64,000 nt of DNA from Halalkalicoccus tibetensis (GCF_037996645.1 NZ_JBBMXV010000004.1:550424-614423), one strand, 5' to 3'; positions 8,761 to 17,857 are shown, counted from the stretch's first letter. Made by a program: numbers and translations. The notes: a model not told the origin generated them from the sequence alone.

Positions 8761-9330
8761 ATGGGTGTCCGAAACGAGTTCTGGGCGATCTATCGGGAAG
8801 CGCTTCCGGTGTTGCTGGTCGCGCTCGGCGGCGGCCTCTTCGCCGGGCTAGTGCTCGAGGAGATCCTAGAGAGCGTCGAGCGCTTCCCGGGCCTGCTCGT
8901 GATGGTACCGGTGTTCTTAGCCACGCGAGGGAACGTCTACGGCGCGCTCGGCGGGCGGATCGCGAGCGGCCTCCATCAAGGGCTGATCGAGCCGCGGTTC
9001 GAGCGCGACGAGCGCCTCGTCAACGCCGTCGTCGCCTCCTTCATCAACGGGATCGGCATCTCCGTCGTGATCGGCGTCATCACGTGGCTCGCGCTTCTGG
9101 TGCTGGGCTGGGAGTCCGCCGCGCTCTACGAGTTCGTCGGGATCATGCTGATCGCCGGCACGCTGACCTCGATCGTCATGATCGTCGGGCTGCTGGTGTT
9201 GATCTTCGCGGGCTACGAGTACGGCTACGATCCCGACAACCTCGTCGGCCCGGCGGTCACGACGCTCGGTGACATCTTCGGCATGCTCTTTCTCCTGCTC
9301 TCGGTGGGCCTCGTCGAGGTGATCCTCTGA
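8761..9330 (+). CDS. MgtE/SLC41-type divalent cation transporter, first half
   Basis: A 189-residue integral membrane protein with about five helices that corresponds to one MgtE membrane domain (PF01769) without the cytoplasmic N and CBS domains. Landmarks are the helix pair around PVLLVALGGGLFAGLVLE, PVFLATRGNVYGALGGRIASGLHQG with the ion-path Asn/Gly region, and the closing AVTTLGDIFGMLFLL. It overlaps the next gene by one base (TGATG), so the two are translated together and probably form a heterodimer equivalent to a two-domain SLC41 protein. Mg2+ is the likely ion; other divalents are possible. A complete single-chain MgtE is at 47.8 kb. Confidence 0.85.
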   Translation: MGVRNEFWAIYREALPVLLVALGGGLFAGLVLEEILESVERFPGLLVMVPVFLATRGNVYGALGGRIASGLHQGLIEPRFERDERLVNAVVASFINGIGISVVIGVITWLALLVLGWESAALYEFVGIMLIAGTLTSIVMIVGLLVLIFAGYEYGYDPDNLVGPAVTTLGDIFGMLFLLLSVGLVEVIL

Positions 9331-9908
9331 TGGTCGTCCCACAGGGCTCGCTCGGGACGTGGGAGACCAGTAGCATCGTCGGGAACATGTTCCCCCTACT
9401 GGTGGTGCTCTCGATCATCGTCCTCTGGGCCGGCATCACCCTCGAGGACGCCGAGGAGCTGCTCGAACAGTACGGCATCCTCGCGGTGATGGTCCCGACG
9501 ATGGTCGACATGGGCGGGAACCTCGGGGCGATCCTCTCCTCGCGCCTCTCCTCACGTCTGCACCTCGGGACGACGGAGTTCGACCCCCGCGATCGGGTGC
9601 TGTGGGCGAACGTCGCCGCGGTCCTCGCGCTCGCGGCGACGATCTTCACCGCGCTCGCCGTCGGCGCATACCTGCTGGGGGCGTTCCTGGGAATCGGACT
9701 GCCGCTGACCACCCTGCTGATCATCTCGCTGATCAGCGGGATGTCCGTCGCCGTGATCGCGGTCGTCTTCAGCTTCGCGGCGACCTACGCCTCCTACCGG
9801 CTGGGGGTCGACCCCGACGACACCACGATCCCGATCGTCACGAACGTCGTCGACGTCTTCGGGATGGTCATCTTCATCGGCGTCTCGGCGCTCGTGCTCG
9901 GCTTCTGA
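9330..9908 (+). CDS. MgtE/SLC41-type divalent cation transporter, second half
   Basis: A 192-residue membrane protein homologous to its upstream neighbour. It has about five helices, with VMVPTMVDMGGNLGAILSSRLSSRLHLG as the ion-path motif (compare VPVFLATRGNVYGALGGRIASGLHQG in the first half) and VTNVVDVFGMVIFIGV near the end. The conserved Asp in MVDMGGN, absent from the first half, is the residue expected to line the Mg2+ pore. It starts within the stop codon of the first gene, implying coupled translation and fixed stoichiometry. The two halves have diverged enough that each is probably needed. Confidence 0.85.
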   Translation: MVVPQGSLGTWETSSIVGNMFPLLVVLSIIVLWAGITLEDAEELLEQYGILAVMVPTMVDMGGNLGAILSSRLSSRLHLGTTEFDPRDRVLWANVAAVLALAATIFTALAVGAYLLGAFLGIGLPLTTLLIISLISGMSVAVIAVVFSFAATYASYRLGVDPDDTTIPIVTNVVDVFGMVIFIGVSALVLGF

Positions 9909-9948
9909 GTCGTGGACCGAGGAATCATCGGGTGTGACGGGTGGCTCG

Positions 9949-11829
9949 CTACCCGGTCAGCACTTCGAGCCTCGCGCCGCCCGCCTCGCCCTCCTCGATC
10001 GCGAGCTCCCAGCCGTGCGCGTCGACGATGTCTCGGATGACCTTGAACCCGAAGCGGACGTCGCCCTCCGAGGGGTCCCCCTCGAGGAACCGCTCGCGGT
10101 GGTCGGGGTCGATCCCGGGGCCGTCGTCCTCGACGTAGAACCCTCCGTCGATCGCCCCGACGCGGACGGTGACGCCCGGTCCGCCGTGTTCAACGCTGTT
10201 TCGGAACGCGTTCTCGAACAGCCGCTGGAGCCACCCGAGCTCGGCGGTTATCTCCCGGTCGGTCTCGATCCGAAGCGAGGCGTCCTCCGTCTCGACCGAG
10301 GACCACGCCTCGCGCGCCAGCCGGGCGATCGTCCCCTCCTCGAACTCGTCGAACCCCTGTCCGGTCCGCGCGAGCGCGAGCAGGCCCTCGACGATCGTCA
10401 CCACCCGTTCGATGCTGTTCTCGACGGGCGTGAGGTGCTCCATGTCGCCCGTCTCGCGCACGAGCTTCGCGTACTCCGATGCGATGTTGAGCGGGTTCCG
10501 GAGGTCGTGCGCCAGGACGCCGGCGAACTCCTCCAGCCGCTCGTTTTTCGCCTGTATCTGTCGTTCGCGGCCGACTCTGTCCAGCGTGCTCTGGATCATC
10601 CCGCCGAGGATCGTCGCGAACTTGCGGTCGTGGTCGTCGAACGCGCGGGGTTCGGTCGAGCCGGCGAGCAGCACCCCGTACTCGCCGACCGGGACGGCGA
10701 TCTCGCTCTCGATGGCGCTGTCGGGGTTGTGGGCGTCGGGATCGGCGCCGACGTCCTCGACCATCCGCACCTCGCCGGTCGCGTACGCCCGCCAGGCGAT
10801 CCCCGACCCGCGCTCGATCGCCGCCGGGTCCCCGAGCAGGTCGGTCGTCTCCTCGGTCGTCACGACCGGCCGGAGCACGCCCTCCTGCTTCTCGTGCTCC
10901 AGGAGGGCCGTGACCGGGAGATTGAGGGCGGAGTTCGCGGTGGAGACGGCGACCGAGCCGATCTCCTCGGTCGTCCGACACTCAAGCAGTCGGGGCCCGG
11001 CCTCGGCCAGCGCCCGCATGCTCTCCTCGTGTTTCTTCTGTTCGGTGATCTCGGTGGCGATCCCGTAGATTGCGTACGGCTCGCAGTCGCCGTCGAACAG
11101 GGGGACCCGCGTGTTCAGGTAGACCCGGCGCTCGCCATCGAACTCGAGCTCCTCGACGTGCTCGACCGGCTCCTCGCGCCGGAAGGCCTCGTTGTCCATC
11201 GCTTCGATCCGTTCGGCGTTCGCGTCCGGGTGGACGTCCCCTGTCCGCTTGCCGAGCGCCTCCTCCCGGGAGTGACCGACGACGCGCTCGAAGGCCGGGT
11301 TGACGTACTGGTATCGCCCCTCCGAGTCCTTCATGTAGATCACCGCCGGCGTGTTCTCGAGGATCGCCCGCAGGTGATCGCGCGTCCTGTTCAGCTCGTC
11401 GGTCCGCTCCTTGCGGTCCGTGATGTCGGTCGTGACGCCGACGACCTCGGAGACCTCGCCCGAAGGGGTATGCACCGGGAAGATCCGGGTCTCGACCCAC
11501 CGACACTCGCCGTCGGGCCTGAGGACGCGGTGATCGAACCGGATCGACTCCCCGTTCCGGACGCGCTCGTCCCGACCCGCCATGACCTCCGCGACCCGAG
11601 CGCGGTCCTCGGGGTGGACCCACTCGAGGATCACCGTGGGATCCTCCAGGACCTCCGCGACGGGACGCCCGTAGATCCCCTCGAACCCGGAGCTCATGTA
11701 GTCGAACCCGGACTCGCCGCCCGACCACACGGCGACGTCGTCGAACTGGTCGACGAAATCGCGGAAGTCGGCGCGCTCGACCAGCTTCTGCTCGGACGTG
11801 TGATCCATCCGGGTACATACTGTATTCAT
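9949..11829 (-). CDS. Cytosolic PAS-PAS-GAF sensor histidine kinase
   Basis: A 626-residue signal-transduction kinase without membrane helices. Order of domains: PAS from about 20 to 140 (with the PAC stretch ECRWVETRIFP), a second PAS from about 145 to 265 (VIYMKDSEGRYQYVNPAF), GAF from about 270 to 415, HisKA with phospho-acceptor His in VLAHDLRNPLNIA, and HATPase_c with N-box ENAFRNSVEHG and G1 box EDDGPGID. It senses an intracellular ligand or redox state; no cognate response regulator is adjacent, as is common in haloarchaea. The ATG at 11829 is used; MDHTSEQ at 11808 is an alternative start. It is convergent with the cation-transporter pair. Confidence 0.88.
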   Translation of the reverse strand: MNTVCTRMDHTSEQKLVERADFRDFVDQFDDVAVWSGGESGFDYMSSGFEGIYGRPVAEVLEDPTVILEWVHPEDRARVAEVMAGRDERVRNGESIRFDHRVLRPDGECRWVETRIFPVHTPSGEVSEVVGVTTDITDRKERTDELNRTRDHLRAILENTPAVIYMKDSEGRYQYVNPAFERVVGHSREEALGKRTGDVHPDANAERIEAMDNEAFRREEPVEHVEELEFDGERRVYLNTRVPLFDGDCEPYAIYGIATEITEQKKHEESMRALAEAGPRLLECRTTEEIGSVAVSTANSALNLPVTALLEHEKQEGVLRPVVTTEETTDLLGDPAAIERGSGIAWRAYATGEVRMVEDVGADPDAHNPDSAIESEIAVPVGEYGVLLAGSTEPRAFDDHDRKFATILGGMIQSTLDRVGRERQIQAKNERLEEFAGVLAHDLRNPLNIASEYAKLVRETGDMEHLTPVENSIERVVTIVEGLLALARTGQGFDEFEEGTIARLAREAWSSVETEDASLRIETDREITAELGWLQRLFENAFRNSVEHGGPGVTVRVGAIDGGFYVEDDGPGIDPDHRERFLEGDPSEGDVRFGFKVIRDIVDAHGWELAIEEGEAGGARLEVLTG

Positions 11830-11915
11830 ACTGACATAACGTTGTCGGGTACGACCGACCCGGTAACACTCACGTCAGCGCGAACTCAAGTCCCCGGGGC
11901 CCGTAGCGACCGACG

Positions 11916-12893
11916 ATGGCAGATCCCACGCCCACGCCGGGCATCCACCACGTGACCTGTGTCGCCGGCGACCCACAGCGAAACGTCGACTTCTGGGTCG
12001 AGACGCTCGGCCTCCGGCTCGTCAAGCGCTCGATCAACCAGGACGACCCGAGCACGTACCACTTCTTCTTCGCGGACGCCGAGGGAACGCCCGGGACGAG
12101 CATGACGTTCTTCCCCTGGGCGGACCTCCCGCCGGGGTCGGTCGGCGCCGGGCAGGTCTCCCGGACCGCCTTCCGCGTCCCCGAGGGGAGCCTCGGGTAC
12201 TGGGAGGAGCGCTTCGAGGAGTACGGCGTCGACTACGACGACCGCATCGAGCGGTTCGGGGAGACCGTCCTCCCGTTTCGCGACCCCGACGGGCTGCCGG
12301 TCGAGCTGGTCGAGGTCGAGGTCCCCGCGGACGATCCCACGGTCCCCTGGACGGAGTTCGTCCCCGAGGAGGCCGCGATCCGCGGGTTCCATTCGGTGAC
12401 GCTCGCGCTTTCGGACCCCGGTCCCACCGAGGAGCTGCTGGGGACGATGGGACTGGAGGAGGTCGGCTCCGAGCAGGACGCAGGCGGCGAGCGGACCCGG
12501 TTCGCCGCCTCCGGGCCCGTGGGGAAGTACGTCGACGTGCTCCCGACCGCCCGGAACGGGCAACAGGGCCACGGCACGGTCCATCACGTCGCCTTCCAGA
12601 CGCCGAGCGACGAGGAGCAGGAGGCGATGCGGAGCGCCGTCCAGTCGGCAGGGCTGCGCCCGACCCAGCAGATCGACCGCCACTGGTTTCGCTCGGTCTA
12701 CTTCCGGGAGTTCGGCGGGATCCTCTTCGAGCTCGCCACGAGCGGGCCGGGGTACACGAGCGACGAACCCCTGGAGGAGCTCGGCGAGCGGCTCGTGCTT
12801 CCCGGACGATTCGAGAGCCGGCGCCAGCGGATCGAGGCGGGGCTCCCCGATATAGAAATACCGCGCCCCGAGTCGGCCGGAGCCGGCGAGTAG
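11916..12893 (+). CDS. VOC family ring-cleaving dioxygenase (MhqO/LinE type)
   Basis: A 325-residue protein built of two vicinal-oxygen-chelate modules. The first starts GIHHVTCVAGDPQRNVDFWVETLGLRLVK; the second starts GFHSVTLALSD. Probable metal ligands are His in HHVT, His in GTVHHVAF and Glu in ILFELATSGPG, as in hydroquinone and chlorohydroquinone dioxygenases (MhqA/MhqO, LinE). The protein would open a hydroquinone-type ring or detoxify quinones in the cytoplasm. It is divergent from the histidine kinase by 86 bp and has no other aromatic degradation genes nearby, which favours a detoxification role over a catabolic one. Family call firm, substrate uncertain. Confidence 0.85.
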   Translation: MADPTPTPGIHHVTCVAGDPQRNVDFWVETLGLRLVKRSINQDDPSTYHFFFADAEGTPGTSMTFFPWADLPPGSVGAGQVSRTAFRVPEGSLGYWEERFEEYGVDYDDRIERFGETVLPFRDPDGLPVELVEVEVPADDPTVPWTEFVPEEAAIRGFHSVTLALSDPGPTEELLGTMGLEEVGSEQDAGGERTRFAASGPVGKYVDVLPTARNGQQGHGTVHHVAFQTPSDEEQEAMRSAVQSAGLRPTQQIDRHWFRSVYFREFGGILFELATSGPGYTSDEPLEELGERLVLPGRFESRRQRIEAGLPDIEIPRPESAGAGE

Positions 12894-13012
12894 CGGGTTC
12901 CGCGCGCGTTCGGACGGGGTCGGACGAGGTGGACCGGCGGAGCTGCCCGTGATTTATACACCCGGTCACTGCATGGCCAACGGTTTCACCGGGGGAACCG
13001 ATATCTCCGGAA

Positions 13013-14323
13013 ATGGCACTGGGTAGCATACGACAAGTATGGGGTCGATACCGATCGATACCGATCGTCTACCGGATCGGGGCGGCGTTCTTCCTCGGTT
13101 CGATCGTCGGCCTGGCGGTCGGCGAGCCGGTGACCGTCCTCGAGCCGCTCGGCGACCTGTTCGTGCGGCTGCTCGAGATGATCGTCGTTCCGATCATCGT
13201 CTTCACCCTGCTGATGGGTATCAGGGAGCTCTCGCCCGCGTCGCTCGGCAAGATCGGCGGCCAGGTCGTGGCGATCTACGCGGTCACCTCGATGATCGCG
13301 GTGACGATCGGGCTGGTCATCGCGAACGTCATCCAGCCGGGGGAGGGGCTGACGCTGACGGACGCGGAGTTCGAGGCCGACGAGGCGCCCAGCTTTCTAG
13401 AGGTGTTCCTCGGGATCGTCCCCGAGAACCCGATCGAGGCGATGGCGACCGGCGACATCCTGGCGACGATCTTCTTCGTGATCGTCTTCGGGCTCGCGCT
13501 CGTGTTGCTGCGCGAGGGCACCGACGAGCAGAGCGTCGCGGAGGGCGTCGAAACGTTCTTCAATATGGCCGAGGCCGGATCGAAGGCGCTGTTCAAGGTC
13601 GTCTGGGGGATCATGGAGTACGGCGTGATCGGCATCTTCGCGCTCATGGCCGTCGCGTTCGCCGAGGCCGGGGTCGAGGTGTTCAGCACGTTCGCCATGC
13701 TGGCGCTGACGCTGCTGATCGCCGTCGCGATCCACGTCACGGTCGTCTATCTCGGTGTGATGATCCTCGTGTTGACCCAGCAGTCGCCGATCGCCTTCCT
13801 CGTCGGGATCAAGGACGCGCTGATGACGGCGCTGAGCATCAGTTCCTCGAGCGCGACGCTGCCGGTCTCGATGTCGAACGCCGACGACAACCTCCACGTC
13901 AACGAGGGGATCTACAGCTTCTCGCTCCCGCTCGGCGCGACGATCAACATGGACGGGACGGGGATGTATCTGGGGATCGTCGCGGTCTTCGCGGCGAACG
14001 TCGTCGGCGCCTCGCTCACCATCACCGAACAGGTCGTCGTCGTCGCGATCGCGGTGCTCGCGGGGATCGGAACGGCGGGCGTCCCGAGCGCGGGCCTGAT
14101 CCTGATGACGCTCGTGCTCACCCAGGTGGGGCTACCGGTCGCGGTCGTCGGCTTCATCGCGGGGATCGACCCGCTGCTCGACCGGCTTCGCACCATGACC
14201 AACGTCACCGGCGACCTGGCGGTCGCGACGCTCGTGGCCCACTGGAACGGTGCGGTCGACTTCGACCGCGGCGTCTGGGCGAGCGGCGACGGGACCCCGG
14301 CGGTCGCGCCGAGCGACGACTGA
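13013..14323 (+). CDS. Dicarboxylate/amino acid:cation symporter (DAACS family)
   Basis: A 436-residue GltP/DctA-like carrier with eight helices and two re-entrant loops. Seen are the hairpin HP1 serine-rich motif ALSISSSSATLPVSM, the TM7 NMDGT motif in ATINMDGTGMY that binds Na+ and substrate, and HP2 AGIGTAGVPSAGLILM. These identify the family (glutamate, aspartate or C4-dicarboxylates with Na+ or H+). The ligand-discriminating Arg/Asp pair of TM8 (VTGDLAVATLVAHWNG) shows Asp but not the usual Arg of glutamate carriers, so the exact substrate is open. A TATA-like ATTTATAC is at 12955-12962. The next gene on the strand is PhoU-like, after 125 bp. Confidence 0.88.
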   Translation: MALGSIRQVWGRYRSIPIVYRIGAAFFLGSIVGLAVGEPVTVLEPLGDLFVRLLEMIVVPIIVFTLLMGIRELSPASLGKIGGQVVAIYAVTSMIAVTIGLVIANVIQPGEGLTLTDAEFEADEAPSFLEVFLGIVPENPIEAMATGDILATIFFVIVFGLALVLLREGTDEQSVAEGVETFFNMAEAGSKALFKVVWGIMEYGVIGIFALMAVAFAEAGVEVFSTFAMLALTLLIAVAIHVTVVYLGVMILVLTQQSPIAFLVGIKDALMTALSISSSSATLPVSMSNADDNLHVNEGIYSFSLPLGATINMDGTGMYLGIVAVFAANVVGASLTITEQVVVVAIAVLAGIGTAGVPSAGLILMTLVLTQVGLPVAVVGFIAGIDPLLDRLRTMTNVTGDLAVATLVAHWNGAVDFDRGVWASGDGTPAVAPSDD

Positions 14324-14412
14324 CCCGCCGTCCCCATCGCCCGGGCGTCTCCCGGCCGTTCGGGGCCCTCGGCGCGTGCCGACCGGCCGAGAAGACATTT
14401 AATTCTGGTAGC

Positions 14413-14426
14413 AGATATATTAATAT
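14413..14426 (+). promoter_or_regulatory. TATA region of the AbrB-PhoU gene
   Basis: The AT-rich run AGATATATTAATAT stands out from its GC-rich surroundings and is centred about 30 bp before the ATG at 14449, fitting a haloarchaeal promoter with a very short leader. Confidence 0.6.
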
Positions 14427-14448
14427 CCTCCAGGATGTATCCCCCTTC

Positions 14449-15480
14449 ATGGATACGCGCAAGGTCCAGCGACTGGGGCCCTCGACGCTCGCGATGACAC
14501 TACCTGCGGAGTGGGCGAGGGAACACGGCGTCGAGAAAGGGGACGAGGTGACGCTGCGACGCGGCAGCAAGGGCGCGCTGACCGTGATGCCCGAGTCCGC
14601 CGATCAGGAGGAGAGCGAGGCGATCATCCACGCCGACGAGCTCGACGCCCAGGCCGTCGAACGGGCGATCGTCGCCCAGTACGTCCTCGGACGCCGCATC
14701 ATCCACGTCCAACAGGAGGAGGGAGCGCTCTCTTCGGACCACATCAACGCCGTCTACGAGGCAGAAACCCAGCTCATGGGGCTGGGGGTCATCGAGGAGA
14801 CTCCCGAGGACATCTCGATACGCTCTTCGGCAGATCCCGAGGACTTCACGCTCGACAACCTGCTCAAACGCCTCGAGAACACCGGCAGCACGATGCGCGG
14901 CGAGGCCGTCAAGGCGCTCGCGATGGGCAATCCCGACCTCGCGCGGCGAGCGTTGAACCGCGAACGACAGGCCAACAAGATCTTCGTCCTCCTGCTTCGA
15001 TTGATCTTCACCGCGTATCAGAACCCGACGCTGGCGCGGGCGGTGGGGTTAGACGACGGCTTTGCCCTGATCGGCTACCGCTCGATCGCGAAGAACCTCG
15101 AGCTCACTGCCGATAACGCCGAGGACATCGCCGAGATCGTCCTCGAATCGGAGGACCACTCGCTTGCCGTCGACAGCGCGACGATGCGCCGGATCCGGGA
15201 GTTCACCGACCAGGTCGACGAGATCACGGCGCTGGCGGTCGAGGCGGCCGTCGAACGCGATTACGACCTGACGATCCGGGTCCGCGAGCTGTTCAAGGAG
15301 ATCTCGGATCGGGAGGACGAGATCCTGAGCGACCTGCCCGAGATGGACAACGAGGACCTCCTGCAGGTCCGGGAGGTGCTGGTGAGCCTCCAGCAGACCG
15401 CCCAGTTCGCCATGCGCAACGCCGAGATCGCCGCAAACCTCGCTCTCAACGAGGAAAGCGAACACGTCGCGATCGAGTGA
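14449..15480 (+). CDS. AbrB-domain PhoU family phosphate uptake regulator
   Basis: A 343-residue regulator. Residues 1-45 are a SpoVT/AbrB-type swapped-hairpin DNA-binding domain (RKVQRLGPSTLAMTLPAEWAREHGVEKGDEV). Two PhoU helical repeats follow, with the acidic metal-binding patterns E/DxxxD at the ends of the helices (for example NAEDIAEIVLE and NAEIAANLAL). This fusion is characteristic of haloarchaea, where PhoU-like proteins act in phosphate response, but no pst genes are adjacent here. The ATG at 14449 is supported by the upstream TATA region; the same frame is open far upstream through the symporter gene and that part is not coding. A 10-bp inverted repeat lies 110 bp after the stop. 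Confidence 0.85.
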   Translation: MDTRKVQRLGPSTLAMTLPAEWAREHGVEKGDEVTLRRGSKGALTVMPESADQEESEAIIHADELDAQAVERAIVAQYVLGRRIIHVQQEEGALSSDHINAVYEAETQLMGLGVIEETPEDISIRSSADPEDFTLDNLLKRLENTGSTMRGEAVKALAMGNPDLARRALNRERQANKIFVLLLRLIFTAYQNPTLARAVGLDDGFALIGYRSIAKNLELTADNAEDIAEIVLESEDHSLAVDSATMRRIREFTDQVDEITALAVEAAVERDYDLTIRVRELFKEISDREDEILSDLPEMDNEDLLQVREVLVSLQQTAQFAMRNAEIAANLALNEESEHVAIE

Positions 15481-15919
15481 GCGCCCCTGCGAGCCGTGCG
15501 TCCGAGGTCGGGCAGTTCGTCCTTATACCCGTATTACGCTATGGTATACACATAGGACGATAGCCGTTAGAGTTATGTTCTATCGCGATCCGTGTTATCT
15601 CATGTCATGATAACACGGCGCGGCCCGACGATACCTTGAGGCATCGACGAAAGACCACCTTGCCATGTGATCCCGTTGCGCCCGCCCGTGGCGGACCGAA
15701 ACGGGCACCCTTCGACGACCCACCCCCGTGAGCGGGGTCGTCGTTCCGGCCCCAACAGATCCCCCGGACTCGATGTTCGGTCGTTTAAGTGGTTCTCGCG
15801 ATAAGGGGTGAAGTAAGAAGTCTGCTGCGGGAAGAACTGTCCGATCCCTTTCGACCGGCTCCCGGCGGACCGCGCCGGCTGAACGCTTATTGGCTATAAG
15901 GTCGTAACGGGACTATATA
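15481..15919. promoter_or_regulatory. Intergenic region with inverted repeats and two TATA-like sites
   Basis: 439 bp with no credible gene. It contains TATACC/GGTATA arms at 15524-15548, a strong inverted repeat CCGTGTTATC/GATAACACGG (10-bp arms, 9-bp spacer) at 15590-15618, and a GC-rich hairpin with CGACGACCC/GGGGTCGTCG arms near 15714-15743. A TTTAAG element at 15783-15788 could drive a short untranslated RNA starting near 15812. TTATTGGCTATA at 15887-15898 is 27 bp before the SMC-like gene and is its likely promoter. No tRNA-like fold was recognised. Confidence 0.45.
15590..15618. repeat. 10-bp inverted repeat (terminator or operator)
   Basis: Perfect arms CCGTGTTATC and GATAACACGG with a 9-bp spacer. 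It lies 110 bp after the PhoU-like stop codon and about 300 bp before the next gene. Lack of a following T-run argues for a protein-binding site or RNA hairpin rather than a simple terminator. Confidence 0.6.
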
Positions 15920-17842
15920 ATGTCCTCAGATCAGGGTACGACCGCCGGCGTCGACATCGAGAAGATCGGTGGGATCGACGCCACGTCGGTCGAGTTCACG
16001 CCCGGCGTCACCGTCCTCGCGGGCCGAAACGCGACTAACCGAACCTCGTTTCTCCGATCGCTGATGGCCGCCCTCGGTAGCGAGCGGGTCTCGCTCAAGG
16101 GCGACGCCGACCAGGGGTCGGTCTCGCTCGATCTCGGCGGAGAGAGCTACACCCGCACGTTGACGCGCACGGACGGCGGCGTCGCGTTCGCCGGCGATCC
16201 CTACCTCGACGATCCGCAGCTCGCGGACCTGTTCGCGTTCCTGCTCGAGTCCAATCCGGCCCGGCGCGCCGTCGTCCGGGACGATGACCTCCGGGAGCTC
16301 ATCCTCCGGCCGGTCGACGTCGACGCGATCGAGGCCCGGATCAGCCAGTTCCAGGCCGAGAAGCGCAGCATCGACGATCAGCTCTCGGAGCTCTCCGAGG
16401 CCGAACGCGAGCTGGGCTCGCTGGAGGAGGAGCACGCACGCGTCACCAACCGGCTCGAGACCGCCGAGGCGGATCTCGAAGAGGCACGCGAGTCGCTGAC
16501 GACGGTCCAGCGCTCCGACTCCGAGGGGACGGGCTCGGACCGGCTCGACTCGCTTCGCGAGACCCAGTCCCAGCTCGAGGACGTCACCTACGACCTCGAG
16601 ACCGAGGAGGAGAGCGTCTCCTCGCTGGAAGCTGAGCGGGAGGAGCTCGAAGCGGAGCTCGAGGAACTCTCGACCGTCGACGAGGACGAGCTCGACGACC
16701 TGGCCGGTGAGATCGAACGGGTCCGGGGCCGGAAACGCGAGCTCGAGGAGATCGTCTCCCAGCTCCAGACGGTCATCCAGTTCAACGAGCGGATCACCGA
16801 CGAGGGGGTCACGGATCTCCTCGGCGAGGAGGAACGGGAAGGGACGCGGACGGAGGCCGACGGCGGGTCGGTGACCGATCAGCTGCTCGCGGACCAGTCG
16901 AACGAGGTGACCTGCTGGACCTGTGGCTCGGAGGTCGGCACCGAGGAGATCGAGTCGACCGTCTCGCGCCTCCAGGAGCTCCGCCAGGAGAAGGTCGAGC
17001 GGCGCAACGAACTCGATCGAGAACTCGAGGAGCTCAAAGCTCGACGCAAAGAACACGCCGCGACCAGGGACGAACGGACCGAACTCGAACGATCGCTTGA
17101 AACAACCAAGACGGAACTGGCGGATCGAACCGATCGGATCGATGAGCTCGAATCGCGACGGGAGGAGCTGCTCGAGGAGGTCGAGGAGCTGGAGTCGGCC
17201 GTCGAAACCGACGAAGAGGACGAGGAGCTCCTGACCGCCCAGAAGGAGGTCACGCAGCTCGAACTCGAGCGCGACCGGCTGACGCGCCAGCGCGACGCCC
17301 TCGAGGACGACATCGAGAAGTTCGAATCCCGCCTCGAGGAGCGCGAGCAGCTCGAGGCCCGCCGCGAGGAGATCAACGCGGAGCTCGAAGAGCTTCGGAC
17401 GCGCATCGAGCGCGTCGAGCGCGAGGCGATCGAGGCGTTCAACGAGCATATGGAGACCGTCGTCGAGCTCCTCGATTACAGGAACCTCGCGCGGATCTGG
17501 CTGGAGTATCGCTACCCGGAGGGGAGCGACGACGCGAGCTTCGAGCTCCACGTGACCCGCCAGACGGACGACGGGACGACCTACGAGGACTCGGTCGAAC
17601 ACTTGAGCGAGAGCGAGCGCGAGGTGACCGGGCTGGTGCTCGCGCTGGCGGGCTATCTCGTCCACGACGTCCACGAGGAGATGCCGTTCCTCCTGCTCGA
17701 CTCCCTGGAGGCGATCGACTCCGGGCGGATCGCACGGCTGGTCGAGTATCTCGAGGAGTACGCCTCCTACATCGTCGTCGCACTGCTCCCCGAGGACGCG
17801 AGCGCCCTCGACGACGGCCACCAGCGGATCGAGGAGATCTGA
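15920..17842 (+). CDS. Archaea-specific SMC-related protein (Rad50/SMC-like coiled-coil ATPase)
   Basis: A 640-residue protein with split ATPase halves around a long coiled coil. The N-terminal head has a degenerate P-loop GRNATNRTS (residues 35-43) in which the usual GK is NR. Coiled coil runs from about 135 to 510 and is broken by a zinc-hook CWTC (Cys332, Cys335). The C-terminal head has an ABC signature-like LSESEREVTGLVLAL and Walker B PFLLLDSLEAID. It is far shorter than canonical SMC and resembles the haloarchaeal SMC-related family, expected to act on DNA as a dimer. The ATG at 15920 has a TATA region 27 bp upstream. Confidence 0.82.
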   Translation: MSSDQGTTAGVDIEKIGGIDATSVEFTPGVTVLAGRNATNRTSFLRSLMAALGSERVSLKGDADQGSVSLDLGGESYTRTLTRTDGGVAFAGDPYLDDPQLADLFAFLLESNPARRAVVRDDDLRELILRPVDVDAIEARISQFQAEKRSIDDQLSELSEAERELGSLEEEHARVTNRLETAEADLEEARESLTTVQRSDSEGTGSDRLDSLRETQSQLEDVTYDLETEEESVSSLEAEREELEAELEELSTVDEDELDDLAGEIERVRGRKRELEEIVSQLQTVIQFNERITDEGVTDLLGEEEREGTRTEADGGSVTDQLLADQSNEVTCWTCGSEVGTEEIESTVSRLQELRQEKVERRNELDRELEELKARRKEHAATRDERTELERSLETTKTELADRTDRIDELESRREELLEEVEELESAVETDEEDEELLTAQKEVTQLELERDRLTRQRDALEDDIEKFESRLEEREQLEARREEINAELEELRTRIERVEREAIEAFNEHMETVVELLDYRNLARIWLEYRYPEGSDDASFELHVTRQTDDGTTYEDSVEHLSESEREVTGLVLALAGYLVHDVHEEMPFLLLDSLEAIDSGRIARLVEYLEEYASYIVVALLPEDASALDDGHQRIEEI

Positions 17843-17857
17843 CGGGGGACGCGACCG

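Noticed and set aside
9934..11955. Open frame of 673 codons on the plus strand
   Set aside because: It lies fully antisense to the histidine kinase gene and shows the Arg/Leu/Pro-rich composition of a GC-rich shadow frame; the kinase has all its domain motifs.
15926..17821. Open frame of 631 codons on the minus strand
   Set aside because: Antisense image of the SMC-like coiled coil, with repetitive Leu/Glu/Arg pattern produced by the GAG/CTC codons of that gene.
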